This document shows, in pieces, positions 49,404 to 60,993 of a stretch of 64,000 bases of DNA. The notes under the pieces are model-generated. The model was not told the origin of the DNA. It ran no database searches and saw only the letters and a list, made by a program, of their open reading frames with translations. Each line of letters starts with the position of its first letter. Within the stretch, counting starts at the first letter, position 1. The translations under genes and the position numbers were made by a program. This DNA is from Zantedeschia hybrid cultivar (taxonomy: Eukaryota > Streptophyta > Magnoliopsida > Alismatales > Araceae), in NCBI GenBank assembly GCA_030544215.1, contig JARZZO010000008.1, forward strand, positions 31,411,614 to 31,475,613, in the 5' to 3' direction.

Positions 49404-50327
49404 AGAGAAGGATCCCTCCGTGTAGCGCTACTTAGCTCCTTAATTTTGGTTTCCGTACGTAGTACTTAACTAGCTAGCGTACGTCTTCTTTCACCCCTTA
49501 GGATGGTGCCCTGTGCCAAAATGAAGTGCTTAATCATGTTCAAAGCCAAAGGAGACATGTGGGCGTTATGTACGTGCCAAGAGTAGAGAAATCTTAATTT
49601 TGAGCTTGGAGGAAGCCCCCTTTGTTAGTTTGTCGCCCCTTTGCTTGTCAGTCTTCTGTATCAGACTACTTTTGGGAATCTTGTTGTAACTACGAACCTA
49701 GAATTGAGGCGTTATAGTGTTAATTTGATGGTTTAGCTTAGAATTAATCTTCAATATTTTGATGGTGATCATTCTCGCATATAAGTAATACGATTTGTTG
49801 ACCGCATCTTCTTGGAGGGGTAGAAAGGGGGAGGTGAAAGGAATGGTGTACTCCAAACCACGAACTGCCATGGGGTGCTGTGTACGAATTAGAATTCAGG
49901 CGGCAGCTGGAATAAGATTTATCTCCTCCCTTCATGACTTGTCGAGCACATATATCCAAAACATGCACACAAACTCACATGCATGCACACTCTTCGAGCA
50001 CTGGCCTTTTTATTGTTTAAGGGAAAGGAGGGTGCATCGTGGCTAAACCGTGGGGAGGATAAAGGTGATAAAAATTCTTGCAACTTTTGAGGAACTTGTC
50101 TGAGGGCTTTAACACTTGGGGTGGGTTTATCCACACGTACGGCTTCGCAAGATATCATGGTAGGAAGCCGCACTCGAAGACCATAGATCGATCTTCTAGA
50201 ATCCTCTTGAGTAGAACTATATATAAGGTCATTTTCCTCTGCATGTATTATGTGAGAAAACGTGCAGAAACCTACTTTAAAAGGGGCCTAGAGGCTCTCA
50301 TTCTCATAGTTGCAATGTCGATGAAGT
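49404..50327. other. Downstream region of the bHLH gene
   Basis: Probable 3' untranslated region up to about 49740 (T-rich, no clear AATAAA), then non-coding DNA. No gene recognised. Confidence 0.45.
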
Positions 50328-50550
50328 AACTATCATCCCACTAGGTACCCGTGCAATAGTGCAGTGGTACGTCCCTCCTGCCCGTGTTGTGTGCGCGCGG
50401 GGGTCTTACTGTGGAATTCTCGTTCTTTGAGCAGAAAAATCGTCTGTTTAGACAGATATTTCTTGTGCTGGGAGATTTGAAATCAGCTCCTCGAATTAGA
50501 TATTTGGCCTGTAACCACTGAGTCACTTCAACCAAAAAAAAACTATCATC
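50328..50550 (+). mobile_element. SINE-like insertion with 10-bp target duplication
   Basis: A 203-bp body (50338-50540) ending in A9 is flanked by identical AACTATCATC copies (50328-50337 and 50541-50550). A long flanking repeat plus poly-A is the hallmark of LINE-driven retroposition. The + strand has an A-box-like word TAGTGCAGTGGTA (50357-50369). The minus strand also looks tRNA-like (TGACTCAGTGGTTA, then GATTTCAAATC), so the promoter strand is not settled, although the poly-A end argues for +. No coding capacity. Confidence 0.7.
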
Positions 50551-51488
50551 TACTATGAGCCAAAAAAAAAATCACCCCACAAGTAAGGCTAAAAGATAAT
50601 TTGGTAGGTGATTCAGCAGTAATTCGTTAGAGTTTCTTATTACTTGCCAATTCCGATGTATCTAGGGAATTAACTCCGTTGTCCATTTCTTCTCATTGAA
50701 AGAAGAAACACATTAGCATTCTTTCTATCGTCTTGATCACTAGTAATATTCTTGGCACAATTTGTTTTAGATATTGAGCAACACGTCCAATACATCTTAC
50801 ATTTTGAAGTAGTGTGGTATAAGAAATACGAGCAGAATAACCATGTGTGATCAGAGGAAGTTATTTTTGGGATGTTACGAGTTTTCTGCTGGAGTAGCAA
50901 TGTCAATTTGAGATTAGAGGAAGTTATTCTAACAGTGCAGATTTGTAGGGGAAGTTATTTAAAGAAGGAACCTCTTTGGAAAGTTATTCTAAATAGAGCA
51001 GAGTTCTTTTTTTGCAAATTTTATGGGTGTTTTTGTTGTAACTTAAGCTTTTTGAGAAGTCATTGACTCATATTATTCTGAAATCCCTCTTAACCACATA
51101 CTTATTAACCATGTATTTATTATTACCCAAGGGGAAAGAACATGGCCCTTTCCTAACCTTTTGTGTCAGTGTATGTGTATGGCCCTTTCCTAACCCTTTG
51201 TGTCCGTGTATTTGTGTGCCCCTCTCTCTCTCTCTCTCATGATGTATGCATATAAGTATCTATCTATCTATATTTGTATTAATAAATTAAAAAAAAAAAC
51301 ATTGTCCGTTAGATAATCCAAGACAAGTAATAGAGAGAAGGTGAGATACTTGAAAGGGTTGGAAAGAAGAGAAAGAGAGAGAATGTGCATGAGTGGAGAT
51401 TGCAAGGTGATACCTGCACAGACACATATATATTGATACAGTGTAACTACCTTTTTATCTTTACTGACAGTAGATCTCAAGATTTTTT
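50551..51488. other. Intergenic DNA
   Basis: AT-rich, with short CT and TATC runs (51220-51270) and an A run at about 51290-51299. No gene recognised. Confidence 0.45.
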
Positions 51489-51784
51489 GGGCGTGTTTGG
51501 TAAAACTTCTACTTGAAAGTTACTTTTGACTTCCACCTCTTACATAGAATGAGTTGAGGGACAGAGATTATAACTAATTTTGGTTTGTTACAAAAGTCAA
51601 CTCTTTCGTAACAACCTCACTTTTTCACCAATCTTGGAAGCTCCCTCCTTATAGCTTTTGATTGGAAGTCAAAACATAAGCAAAATATCACATAAATGAC
51701 TTCCAAGATCCAATAACTTTCATAAAAAATAGTTAAATGAAAATACAAAAGTGCTTCCAAATGGAAGCTGCACCAAACACACCC
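51489..51784. mobile_element. MITE with GGGCGTGTTTGGT terminal inverted repeats
   Basis: A 296-bp element. The left end GGGCGTGTTTGGT (51489-51501) and right end ACCAAACACACCC (51772-51784) are inverted copies with one mismatch. Similarity continues inward imperfectly for about 40 bp (CTTC, TTGAAAG, ACTTTTG). Flanking duplications are not clear. GTGTTTGGT ends are widespread in plant non-autonomous DNA transposons; I cannot assign hAT versus Harbinger. Confidence 0.6.
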
Positions 51785-52061
51785 TTCATGTTCCATAAGC
51801 CTATAACGCCTAAAATCTCGCAAGAGGCTGGTGAAGCCTAATGAAGAGAAAAGATTATAAGAAAAGGAAAATTGTCCTAAGGAATTTGTGGCATTGTGCA
51901 CATCCGCATTTCATGCGAACGGGTCCGTGAGAGGTACATATTGGCAGTTAATTTCTGCCTTGTGCACCCTCCTCTTTTTTATTTGTACCATCTATTTTGA
52001 TTTACTAAAATTTCATCCAAGCCATATTTTTTAGATCGAAGCGAGAGTTCAAAATCATATC

Positions 52062-52750
52062 TGATAAGGGAAAATTAAGCTCAGCCTAGATTAGCCCATT
52101 AAGTACGCAGGCCCAAAGGCCCATAGCCTTCCAGAGACAACGCAAAAGGCCACACAATACCCAGAGCCCCGGCCCACGCTTTAGGGGCCGAATCTTGGGC
52201 CCATTGGGCCCAGGATATTGGATCTCTTAGCATGAAGCCCAGTCTTCACTCCAGAGATCTCCCAGGACCTCGGCAATGCCCTCCTAAGGGCACTTCGTCA
52301 CAGTCCTCGCTATCAGATGGGTCCTACGGAATTAACCGCCCACTTATGGTAGGTCCGCAAGATCTGCCCCATCTAGCTATAGGAAAGTTTTGGCTTGTCT
52401 AATATCCCACGATCTCCCCAAATCAAGGGGATCCGATCATGGGCGAATCGCTCTCCTGAAGGAAACCGTCCCCAGGACACCTCAAAGGGGAGACCATATA
52501 ATCTCTAGACCCTCTCCAGAGTAAGGTATGCTTTTCCGAGTACGACAAACCTTTAGCAATCTCTCACCTTCTTGAACCTAACTTAGGCATCAGAAGGTTT
52601 TGCTCTCTGTCAGACCAGAGGGCCCAATACGCTTCTGTTCCTCCTCTTGTATGCTCTACTAGGTGTTTTCACCACCAAACAAATATCATCGAGTAGCCAG
52701 GATCTTCGATCGGACGGTCGTCGTTGTCTGACCAATTTCCGACCGCTACA
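52062..52750 (+). mobile_element. 5' LTR of the Tat/Retand-type gypsy element
   Basis: 689 bp from TGATAAGGGAAAA to CCGCTACA, ending four bases before the primer site. Rich in GGCCC words. Its beginning resembles that of the solo LTR at 6285-6917 read on the minus strand. The left flank ends ATATC; no right flank is available for comparison. Confidence 0.75.
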
Positions 52751-52754
52751 CGAT

Positions 52755-52772
52755 TGGCGCCTTCTATGGGAA
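52755..52772 (+). other. Primer-binding site, TGGCGCC type
   Basis: TGGCGCCTTCTATGGG follows the LTR after a 4-base spacer. TGGCGCC followed by a TGGG-like word is the common start of the primer site in Tat gypsy elements. Confidence 0.75.
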
Positions 52773-53165
52773 ATGCGCAAAAAGCAATGGCAATAGGCAA
52801 TAAGAACAACCGTCGTGCAGGAGTGGCATCTCATATTAACGATGTCGGAGTCAATGCCGGTACTAACCGGTCGTAGAGCTCAACCTCCAGGCCATCAAGA
52901 ACTGACAACGACCCCATAGGGGTAGTAGCTTAATAACTGGCGCCCTACTCATCCTAATGCAAGAACACCTTCCCACATAGCCAATGGTTCCAGAGCCTCG
53001 CCTGAGGGCCGACCCTAAGGAACAACCGAAAAGGAGGCTTGGAAAGCTCCGATCGCTGTGGGAAGGTGCAAAGGCGTCCAAAGTGCTGGCGGCCATTTTC
53101 TCCTCTTCGACAAGGAGATTCGGTGCAACAACCTCTAACCAACAGCTTCCCATGGGGTCGCCTGC

Positions 53166-54363
53166 TTGAACCTATCTTCCCCGAAAGGTAAGAGCGGACC
53201 GAGAGGCCAATCCTACCGATCTCGATCCTTGAGGTCCCACTCTCCACGGAGAAGCACTGCCGTAAGCCGACGCATTAACGAATTGGAGAAAAGTCTTGAG
53301 CGCTGCAAGAAGCGCATCGAGAACCTCCTTCGGCGGCGACGATCCCTTTCCTTTTCCGACGATGAAACGAACAACTCCCTTTTCGCCGCCGAGATCCTCG
53401 ACGTCCTGGTACCCAAGAAATTGCCCATCAACAATCTCAACACCTATGATAGGCAAAGGGACCCCGAGACCCACTTCAACAACTTCCAATCTCACATGAG
53501 GCTGCATAGAGTACACAACGCCGTCCGCTGCCGCGCATTTGCCACCACCCTGATAGGAACGGCACAGACATGGTTCACGACCTTGGCATCAAGCTCAATA
53601 CATTCGTTTGGATAGCTCAGTAAACTTTTTCGAGACCATTTCACTGGAACCCACCGTAAAAGGTCGTCGGCCAGCCTCATCGCCATCAAGCAGAAGTGCG
53701 ATGAATCCCTGAGGGATTACATTACCTGTTTCCATCACGAGGCCCTTCGGGTCTCGAAATTGGAAGTATCCTCCGTCGTGACCGCCCTGACACAGGGAAC
53801 CCGAGATAACTCTCTCTGAAGAGCCATTATCCTCAGAGCCCCTAAGACATTGTTCGGCCTCATCAACTTGGCGCACCAGCATGCCGACTGCGACGAAGTA
53901 ATAACAACCTATCATCATCGCGGAGAAGAGGGCAATCGCAAGCGTCAAGACGAGAGGTCCTTTCCCAAGAAGAAGGGTCCCGACGTTTCAAAGGTGACCC
54001 CATACGATCCACATCTCCGGGACCATACACACCATTGACTACTCCCGTCTTCGAGATCCTCTAGGACCTCGAAAGTAGGAGTACGTCAATTGGCCCCATA
54101 AGATGAGAACTAATCCCAAACGCCGAGATTGGAGGAAGTACTGCAATTTCCATAAGGACCACGGCCATATGACCGAAGAATACCGCCAGTTAAAGGACGA
54201 GATAGAGTCCCTAATTCGTCAGGGATATCTCGAAAAGTACGTAGCAAAGCCTGGTCAAGAACGCAAGGCTCCGAGGATCAAGAATCGCCCCAATGGCACC
54301 GAGATCCACATGATCTCCGGCGGTCTCTTCTCGGGAGGAGATAGCCTCCACGGGAAGAAGTGA
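53166..54363 (+). pseudogene. Gypsy gag (Retrotrans_gag), decayed
   Basis: Gag forms the particle that packages the element RNA. The first stretch (53166-53615) has a basic start and a coiled-coil-like region (INELEKSLERCKKRIENLL), then the gag core LPINNLNTYDRQRDPETHFNNFQSHMRLH and TLIGTAQTWFTTL. A stop at about 53613 and another near 53817 break it. Later parts (DESLRDYITCFHHEALRV, then FGLINLAHQHADCDEVI) complete the core. The segment 54103-54363 (CNFHKDHGHMTEEYRQLKDEIE) is the zinc-finger-like end, with Tyr where Cys is usual. Confidence 0.85.
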
Positions 54364-54375
54364 TACGCGTGCTAG

Positions 54376-57300
54376 GTGAACCTTGTAACTCCTAACCCCA
54401 AGCGCTCCGAACACGAGAAAACAACTCTAGGGGACCCTCTAAAAGAACCTATCATTTTCTCGGACAAGGACTTGGCAAGAATAACCATCCCTCACAATAA
54501 CGCTCTTGTCGTGACGGCCACAGTCAACAAGTGTAAGGTTCACCAAATATTAGTAGATGGTGGCAGCGGCCCCAACGTTATCAATTGCGACTACTTTATT
54601 CAAATGGGAGTCGATGTCCCTCCTACCCACCATCGCACACCACTGTTCGGGTTCTCGGGCAACGTAGTACCGCTAGTAGGGGTAGTAGCGTTAGCAATAA
54701 CCTTAGGGACCGCACCGTGAGAAGTCACGGTTGTCATTGACTTAGTAATCACCCGAGAGATTAGTACCTACAATGCAATCATGGGTAGGGGAATCATAGG
54801 GGTCCCGTCCTCCTATCACCAGAAGATGAAGTTCCCGACCCCCTTTGGGGTCGGAGAAGCCAAAGGGAATCAAGAAGAGTCCTAGAGATGCTACCTCGTA
54901 GCTTCCAAATGGCAGGATAAACCTGTCATGGAACTCTCCCAAGATCTCGAGAAAGATCAGAAGGCGGCTTCCCCAGCGGAGGACCTGATGAGTATCCAAT
55001 TAGGCAAAGACCCCGACAAGAAAGTCCAGGTTGGCTCCTCGCTCTCGGCAAGTCAAGTAGAAGAGTACTGAGTTTTCGTAGCTCGGTACTAGGATGTCTT
55101 CACTTGGACCGACAGGGACCTCCCAGGTATTTCCACCAAAGTCACAGCTCGCCACCTCAACCTGCTACCAGAAAAGAACCCAGTCTAGCAAAGGCAAAGG
55201 CGGTGCGCACCCAACATACAAGAAGCGGTCCGAGAGCAGGTCACCAAAGGGCTGGAAACTAGCCTACTCTAGCCCATCTGGTACCCTCAGTGGCTTGCCA
55301 ACGTGGTCTTAGTTCGGAAGGCCACAGGCAAGTGGCGTACATGTGTTGACTTCAACGACCTTAACAAAGCTACCCTAAAGGACTGCTACCCACTCCCCAA
55401 CATCGATCAGCTGATCAACTCTACGTCAGGGAATGAAAGGCTGAGTTTTCTCGACACGTACTCCGAGTATCACCAAATCAGGATGAACCCCCCTGATGAA
55501 GAGAAAACGGCTTTCATCACGGACATGGGCATCTAATACTACACGCGGATGCCCTTCGGCCTCAAGAATGCTGGCGCAACCTATCAGCGCCTAGTCAACT
55601 CCATGTTTGACTCCCAGCTTAGAAGGAACATGGAGGTCTATATCAACGACATGTTAGTGAAGAGTCCGAATGCTTCTGACCACATGGTCGACCTAGTCGA
55701 GACCCTCAAAACCCTGAGGAGGTATAATATGAAACTCAACCCCTCCAAGTGTGCTTTTGCGGTGAAATCCAAAAAATTCCTGGGTTTCCTCATCACCCAT
55801 AGGGGAATTGAGGCAAACCCCGAGAAGTTGCAAGCCATCCAGAACATGCAGCGCCCCAACAGGATTTGGGACATCTAATGCCTGATCGGGAGGGTAGCAG
55901 CCCTCAGTCGCTTTTGTCAAGAGCGGCCGAAAGATGCCTCCCCTTTTTCAAAGTACTACGGGGCATACAAAAATAAGTGGGGAATAAGGGCAAGATCGAG
56001 TGGACGCAAGAATGCGAGGACGCATTTCAGGAACTCAAGCAGTATCTGACCTCCCTGCCGATACTATCAAAGCCGGTAGACGGGGAACCCCTCATCTTGT
56101 ACCTCTCGATCACTCCATATTCCCTGAGTGTGGTACTGGTAAGGGACGACGGGATCCAAAAACCCATCTACTACACAAGCAAAGTCCTACAGGGCCCCAA
56201 GCTGAGATACCCGATCGCCGAGAAGTTCGCGTTAGCCTTAATCCATTCAGCTAGGCGACTCCAACCTTATTTCCAAGCTCACCCCATCGTGTCTACACAA
56301 GTCAACCATTGGGCAGGATTCTGCATAACCCTGAAGCATCAGGGCGACTAGTAAAATGGGCAATCGAGCTCGGTGAGTTCAATATCACATACAAGCCTCA
56401 GACTGCCATGAAAGGTCAGGCACTCGCCGAGTGTATGATCGCAACGCAGGGGTCAATCGGTACCAGCCTCGGCCCTACATGGGAATTGTACGTTGATGGA
56501 TCCTCATGCGCAGCGGGCAGCGACGCAGGGATAGTTTTGATGTCCCCCAAGGGAATTAAACAACATTATGCCTTGCGTTTCAATTTCTTAGCGTCTAACA
56601 ATGTTGCGGAGTATGAAGCCCTCCTATCGGGTGTCCGCATGGCCCAAAGTATAGGAGCCACCAGGATAAAAGTCTACACCAACTCCCAACTCATCACCAG
56701 TCAGATCCATGGGAACTTTGAGGCTTGGGACCCAGGCATGAGTTGCTACCTGAAGGAGGTGAGAAACCAGGCGGAAGGGCTCAAACTTCTCGAGGTAATC
56801 CAAATTCCAAGGGAGGAAAATGCCAAGGCTGATTCTTTGTCGCGATTAGCGTCTTCGATCAGCTTGGTTCCTTCTCAGTCTATCCTTATTAAAGAACTCG
56901 ACTGACCGAGTTTTCAAAAAGAAGTCCTCCAGGTAAACCAAAGGAGAGAATCCTAGATTAAGCCGATCACAGAGTTCCTGAGATATGGCAAATTACCTGA
57001 AGATAGGTTAGAGGCGAGAAGCGTCAGAAATCGGGCCAGGCAATTCACCATGATAGGTGACTCCCTGTACCGGCGATCCTTTTTCCAACCTCTCTTGAAA
57101 TGCCTCTACCCGGCGGAGGCCTCGAAGGCCATTGAAGAAGTTCATGAAGGCATGTGCGGAAGCCACCTGGGGGGCCGCTCGTTAACCCGCATACTGCTGC
57201 GGCAAGGATATTGGTGGCCGACCCTACAGAAAGACACTCTGGAATATGTTAAGAAGTGCGACAAATGCCAATGTTTCGCGCCAACCCCGCACCAACCGAC

Positions 57301-58166
57301 GGTGCCTATGCCCATTCGCAAGATGGGGGATCGACATATTGGCCCCCCTACCCGAGGCACGAGGGCAAAAGAAGTTTATCATAGTAGCAATCGATTACTT
57401 TTCTAAGTGGATAGAAGCGGAGCCGTTGTCCAAAATAACGGAGAGAGCAGTGTGGAATTTCGTTTGGAAATCCATAATATGCTGGTTCGTTATACCAAGG
57501 GCGATGGTCTCAGATAACGGAAGGCAATTCGTCAGCACTTACTTCAGGGAGAAATGTGAACGACTGGGGATCAAAAATTGCTACACCTCGGTCGCCCATC
57601 CTCAGGCTAACGGACTGGTGAAAAATACTAATCGAACTTTACTCCACTGAGTTAAGACTCGATTAGAGGGGGCCACAGGGTCCTGGATAGAGGAACTACC
57701 CAACATCCTATTGTCTTACAGGACAACAACTTGGGCAGCTACAGGGGAGACCCCCTTTCACCTTGTCTATAGAGCAGAAGCCTTGATCCCCCTAGAAATA
57801 GGGAGCCCCTCATTGCGAGCAGAGGCCACAGAAGCATAAGGTCATCAGTAGCTAAAAAGAGAATCTCGACATGCTACCAGAAGTTTGAGAAAGAACAAGA
57901 TCCGTACGATGGAATACCAGCGAAAGATGGCCAAATACTACAACCTAAGGGTTAGAGAGAGGCAATTTTTCCAAGGAGATTTGGTCTTACGAAAAGTGGG
58001 GGCCTCGGCACCACAATTAGCGGAAGGCAAAATGGCTCCCAACTAGAAGGGACCGTACCAGGTTTCGAAAGTCCTTGGAGAGGGTTCATATAGGCTCTCC
58101 GCACTCGATGGAAGAGAGGTACCTCGCACGTGGAATACTGATAATCTACGGGCGTACTACTGTTAA
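54376..58166 (+). pseudogene. Gypsy pol: protease, RT, RNase H, second RNase H, integrase
   Basis: Protease: ILVDGGSGPNVI near 54546-54581. RT: KWRTCVDFNDLNKA (about 55330), MPFGLKNAGATYQRLVN (55549), active site YINDMLVKS (about 55638) in place of YVDDMLVKS. First RNase H: 55977-56260 (IYYTSKVLQGPKLRYPIAEKFALAL). Second RNase H: 56480-56860 (YVDGSSCAAGSDAGIVL, NNVAEYEALLSG, YTNSQLITSQ where DSQL is usual, EENAKADSLSRLAS). Integrase: zinc region (HEGMCGSHLGG, KCDKCQ), VSDNGRQF, and HPQANGLVKNTNR, where the catalytic Glu is Lys. The C-terminal tail ends TDNLRAYYC-stop at 58164-58166. Stops and shifts occur throughout. Acidic residues of RT, second RNase H and integrase have all been lost. Confidence 0.88.
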
Positions 58167-58204
58167 ATCCTCACACTTATGTACTTGATGGCTGAAGAAT
58201 GAAA

Positions 58205-58760
58205 CATTCTTTACTCCAAGTTTCGATTAAGCCATATCGTTCCTCGAGTGCTCACACTCGAAAAGGGCGGTATAAGCCATATCATTCTCCGAGTGGTCAC
58301 ACTCAAGAAGGGCATTATAAGCCATATCATTCCCTGAGTGCTCATACTCGAGAAGGGCATTATAAGCCATATCGTTCTCCGAGTACTCACACTCGAGAAG
58401 GGCATTATAAGCCATATCATTCCCCGTGTGCTCACACTCGAAAAGGGCGTTATAAGCCATTTTATTCTCCGAGTGCTCACACTCGAGAAGGGCGTTATAA
58501 GCCATATCATTCTCCGAGTGCTCACACTCGAGAAGGGCATTATAAGCCTATCATTCCCCGAGTACTTACACTCGAGAAGGACGTTATAAGCCATATCATT
58601 CCAAGAGTTCTCACACTCAAGAAGGGCGTTATAAGCCATATCATTCCCCGACTACTCACACTCGTGAAGGGCATTATAAGCCGTATCATTCCCCGAGTGC
58701 TCACACTCGAGAAGGGCGTTACAAGCCATATCATCCCCTAAGCGCTCACACTCGGAAAGG
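58205..58760. repeat. 45-bp tandem repeat array in the gypsy 3' region
   Basis: About 12 copies of a 45-bp unit such as GGGCATTATAAGCCATATC followed by ATTCCCCGAGTGCTCACACTCGAGAA, one of them a base short. Units begin near 58265, 58310, 58355, 58400, 58445, 58490, 58535 and so on. CGAGTG-CTCA-CACTCG inside the unit is an inverted repeat. Because 45 is a multiple of 3, frames stay open on both strands as 15-residue repeats; this is not evidence for a protein. Tandem arrays after integrase are known in Tat elements. Confidence 0.95.
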
Positions 58761-58899
58761 AGCATTCACAAGAGCTCTACCTCCCAAGTCACAGCCAAAC
58801 AAGACCACTCAAGAAGGACACGTAGCCTGCGTCAAAGATGCAAAATATAATTTTTTCAAACAAGGAGATGAGCACAAGGCTTCCACCCAGGAATCAAGA

Positions 58900-59760
58900 A
58901 CACCTAGGGCGTCAACCCAGACGTCTGCGACCTCCGCGCCGACCGCCTCTCCTACCACGGAGACCCCTTCCTCCTACGGGGAGCAATGCCTCGGCAAGGC
59001 TGCCCAAAGATGGTGCGAGGCCGGCCGCTTCCAACATATGTTCAGAGAGGAAGACACTGATGTCGTGAGGAACATCAGAATGAAGGTCTGCCAAAAACCG
59101 CTCTCCTTCGTCAGAAAGCCTTCGACAGTGATCTCCCGAAAGGGGGTCAGCAATGAAGGCCCTCCAAGTCGTGCGAAACAGCCAGTCCCCGCCGATCGGT
59201 CCATCAACCCAGAAGAAAGCCTCCTTCCACCCTTAAGGAGGGAAGCCAGTAGGCACTTGGAGGGGACCGCGGTCGCCACGGCATACGAACTGAAGGAACC
59301 CATGGGCACCAGGGATCACGCAAGGGCGGACGTAAAACACACGACAAAAACATCAAGAAGGCCTTCGGCATGACCATATAGGTATGCCAACACGTTGAAG
59401 GCTATAGCCACGCACTAAGAATTCGAAAGGATCTGTGCGGGGGCCACAGCAAAGAACTGTAGCAACTCCATGACAAAGGGAGAGATCGGTAGCCTGAAGC
59501 CAACTTCGAACATACCCTCCGTGGCTATGAAAGAGCCAGGGCTACCCGAGTAAAGGCGCTTGTCGGCAGAAGGCAAGCGCAACCCAAACTCAGCGGGAAT
59601 TCTGAACCTACGTCATATCCGATCAAGGGAGTTAGCGTCGATCGTAGAATATTTGAGAGAAGACTGATCCGTCAACACCCCTCGGACATAGCCCAAGGCC
59701 ATTGCGGCCCGAGAGGAGCAGGAGACGCGAAGAAAGGTACCACCCTGGGTGTTATAACTC
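58900..59760 (-). pseudogene. Antisense accessory ORF, Transposase_28 (putative gypsy-type transposon protein)
   Basis: Read on the minus strand from about 59700: LGYVRGVLTDQSSLKYSTIDANSLDRI, RFRIPAEFGLRLPSADKRLY, GMFEVGFRLPISPFVMELLQFF, VAPAQILSNS. This is the pattern of PF04195 proteins (-YRIPAEY-LR-P, -LRFPLHPFV-ELL-, LAPAQL-PNSW). Stops replace Trp near 59640 and 59415. The family has no established function and is found mostly in gypsy transposons. Its place, opposite strand and downstream of integrase, matches antisense ORFs reported for Tat-type elements such as Grande and Retand. Confidence 0.75.
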
Positions 59761-60079
59761 GACCCCTTTTTCGCATCTTTATAAGCAAGAAGCAGTGCAC
59801 CCCTGCCAGTAACTACCCAGCAGTAGGGGTAAGAAAAGTTGTAACCAACCTCGACTAACTCTGTAAGAAGAAAGAGTCAAAGATGTTATCTGACAAGAAA
59901 GAGGTGCAAGCCGCGAAACGGCAATGTATTGATTTGGATAACCGATAGTATACTTGAAATATAGAGCTGAAGCTCTGACAAGAAAAAAAAAAAAACATAT
60001 GTTAAGCTTACGGCGGACCGGCCATCTCGTCCCCTAAGGGGGCTCAAGTTACAAAAATGGGAAAGGGCCAGTTTAACTC
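59761..60079. other. Junction between two gypsy elements
   Basis: No coding signal. An A13-14 run lies near 59981-59995. No LTR like 52062-52750 is present, so the 3' end of the + strand element cannot be placed. Confidence 0.4.
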
Positions 60080-60144
60080 AAATGGAGGGTTTGTTGAATT
60101 TTTTCTTTGACGAGGCACCCCGAATACCTCGTCAGCTACAACTT

Positions 60145-60723
60145 CTAGCCGGTCGGGACCCGGATGAGCGATTCAAGGATCGACAGCGGCGTCGGCGACA
60201 TGACCCTGGGAGTCGATTGGAGAGCGGGCAGGCTAGACAACTTATTGGCCACCCATTGCGGATAGAGGACAACTCTAATAAACTTGGCTTTATGCAGCTT
60301 ATCGACCTCTTCCTTCATCTTCAAAGCTATTTGGGGGTAGAATCGTCTTAACTTTTGTTTAACCGGGTTAGCTCCATCCTTTAATGTCAATCAATGTTCT
60401 ACTAGTGATGAGTCTAATCCTGGCATATCCTTATAACTCCAGACGAAGGTATCCCTATAGTCCTTGAGAACTTGGACCACTGTCTCCTCATCTGTTTCAG
60501 AAAGATTTTTACTGACGAGGACAACCTTAGGTTCGTCTATAGTTCCTAGATTAATCTCTTTGGTAGGCTCTTCTACGGCGGCTAAGGGTTTATCAAATCT
60601 TTTCACTCCACTAGCATACGCCTCAACTGTGTCCTCGTCATCTTCATCATCTTCAGTAATGGGATCTTTCTTGTGTATTAATTCATACACCCCATATCCG
60701 TTATTGATCGACTCATCATTCAT
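60145..60723 (-). pseudogene. Gypsy pre-RT and RT N-terminus, truncated
   Basis: Pre-RT: EINLGTIDEPKVVLVSKNLS, VVQVLKDYRDTFVWSYKDMPGLD (60723-60391). RT start: HLTLKDGANPVKQKLRRFYPQIALKMKEEVDKL, FIRVVLYPQWVANKL (60390 to about 60240). This is the usual lead-in of Tat gypsy RT. The frame is the same across the stop at 60391-60393. The similarity ends before the palm motifs. Confidence 0.85.
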
Positions 60724-60993
60724 AATCTTCTGGCATCTGAATAGGATTCTCTAACAGCTGAAGGATTTGAGAACAAAAAAGGCATTTGAAAGCTAGATCC
60801 TGGAGGTATCTATCTGGGATTCTCCTACCTTTAGATTTCCTAGACTTTTTAACCTGATTAACCTGTCTAGAGCTAGACTCCCTAACTTCACTAGACTCCC
60901 TATCCTGACCTAATGAGGACGAAAAAGGATAAAAATCATAAGGTACATGGGGGAATACAAGAGAATCTTCTCGAGAGGAGAGGCAGAGCTAAT

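Larger units (their letters stand above)
52062..59760 (+). mobile_element. Ty3/gypsy element of Tat/Retand type, 3' LTR not found
   Basis: The order is LTR, TGGCGCC-type primer site, gag, protease, RT, RNase H, second RNase H, integrase, 45-bp tandem repeats, antisense accessory ORF. The second RNase H after the first, the primer site and the downstream antisense ORF are marks of the Tat lineage. No copy of the 5' LTR is found before the opposite-strand pol fragment at 60080-62820, so the 3' end is truncated or replaced. Confidence 0.85.

Noticed and set aside
50341..50535. Genuine tRNA gene
   Set aside because: A and B box-like words exist but no cloverleaf can be completed, and the target duplication and poly-A mark a retroposed element.
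53172..53516. Minus-strand ORFs opposite gypsy gag
   Set aside because: Shadows of the recognisable gag frame on the + strand.
58199..58741. 15-residue repeat proteins on + and - strands
   Set aside because: The 45-bp tandem unit keeps several frames open at once; the position is the non-coding 3' region of a gypsy element.
58205..58760. CRISPR-like array
   Set aside because: Units are contiguous 45-bp copies without unique spacers, in plant nuclear DNA.
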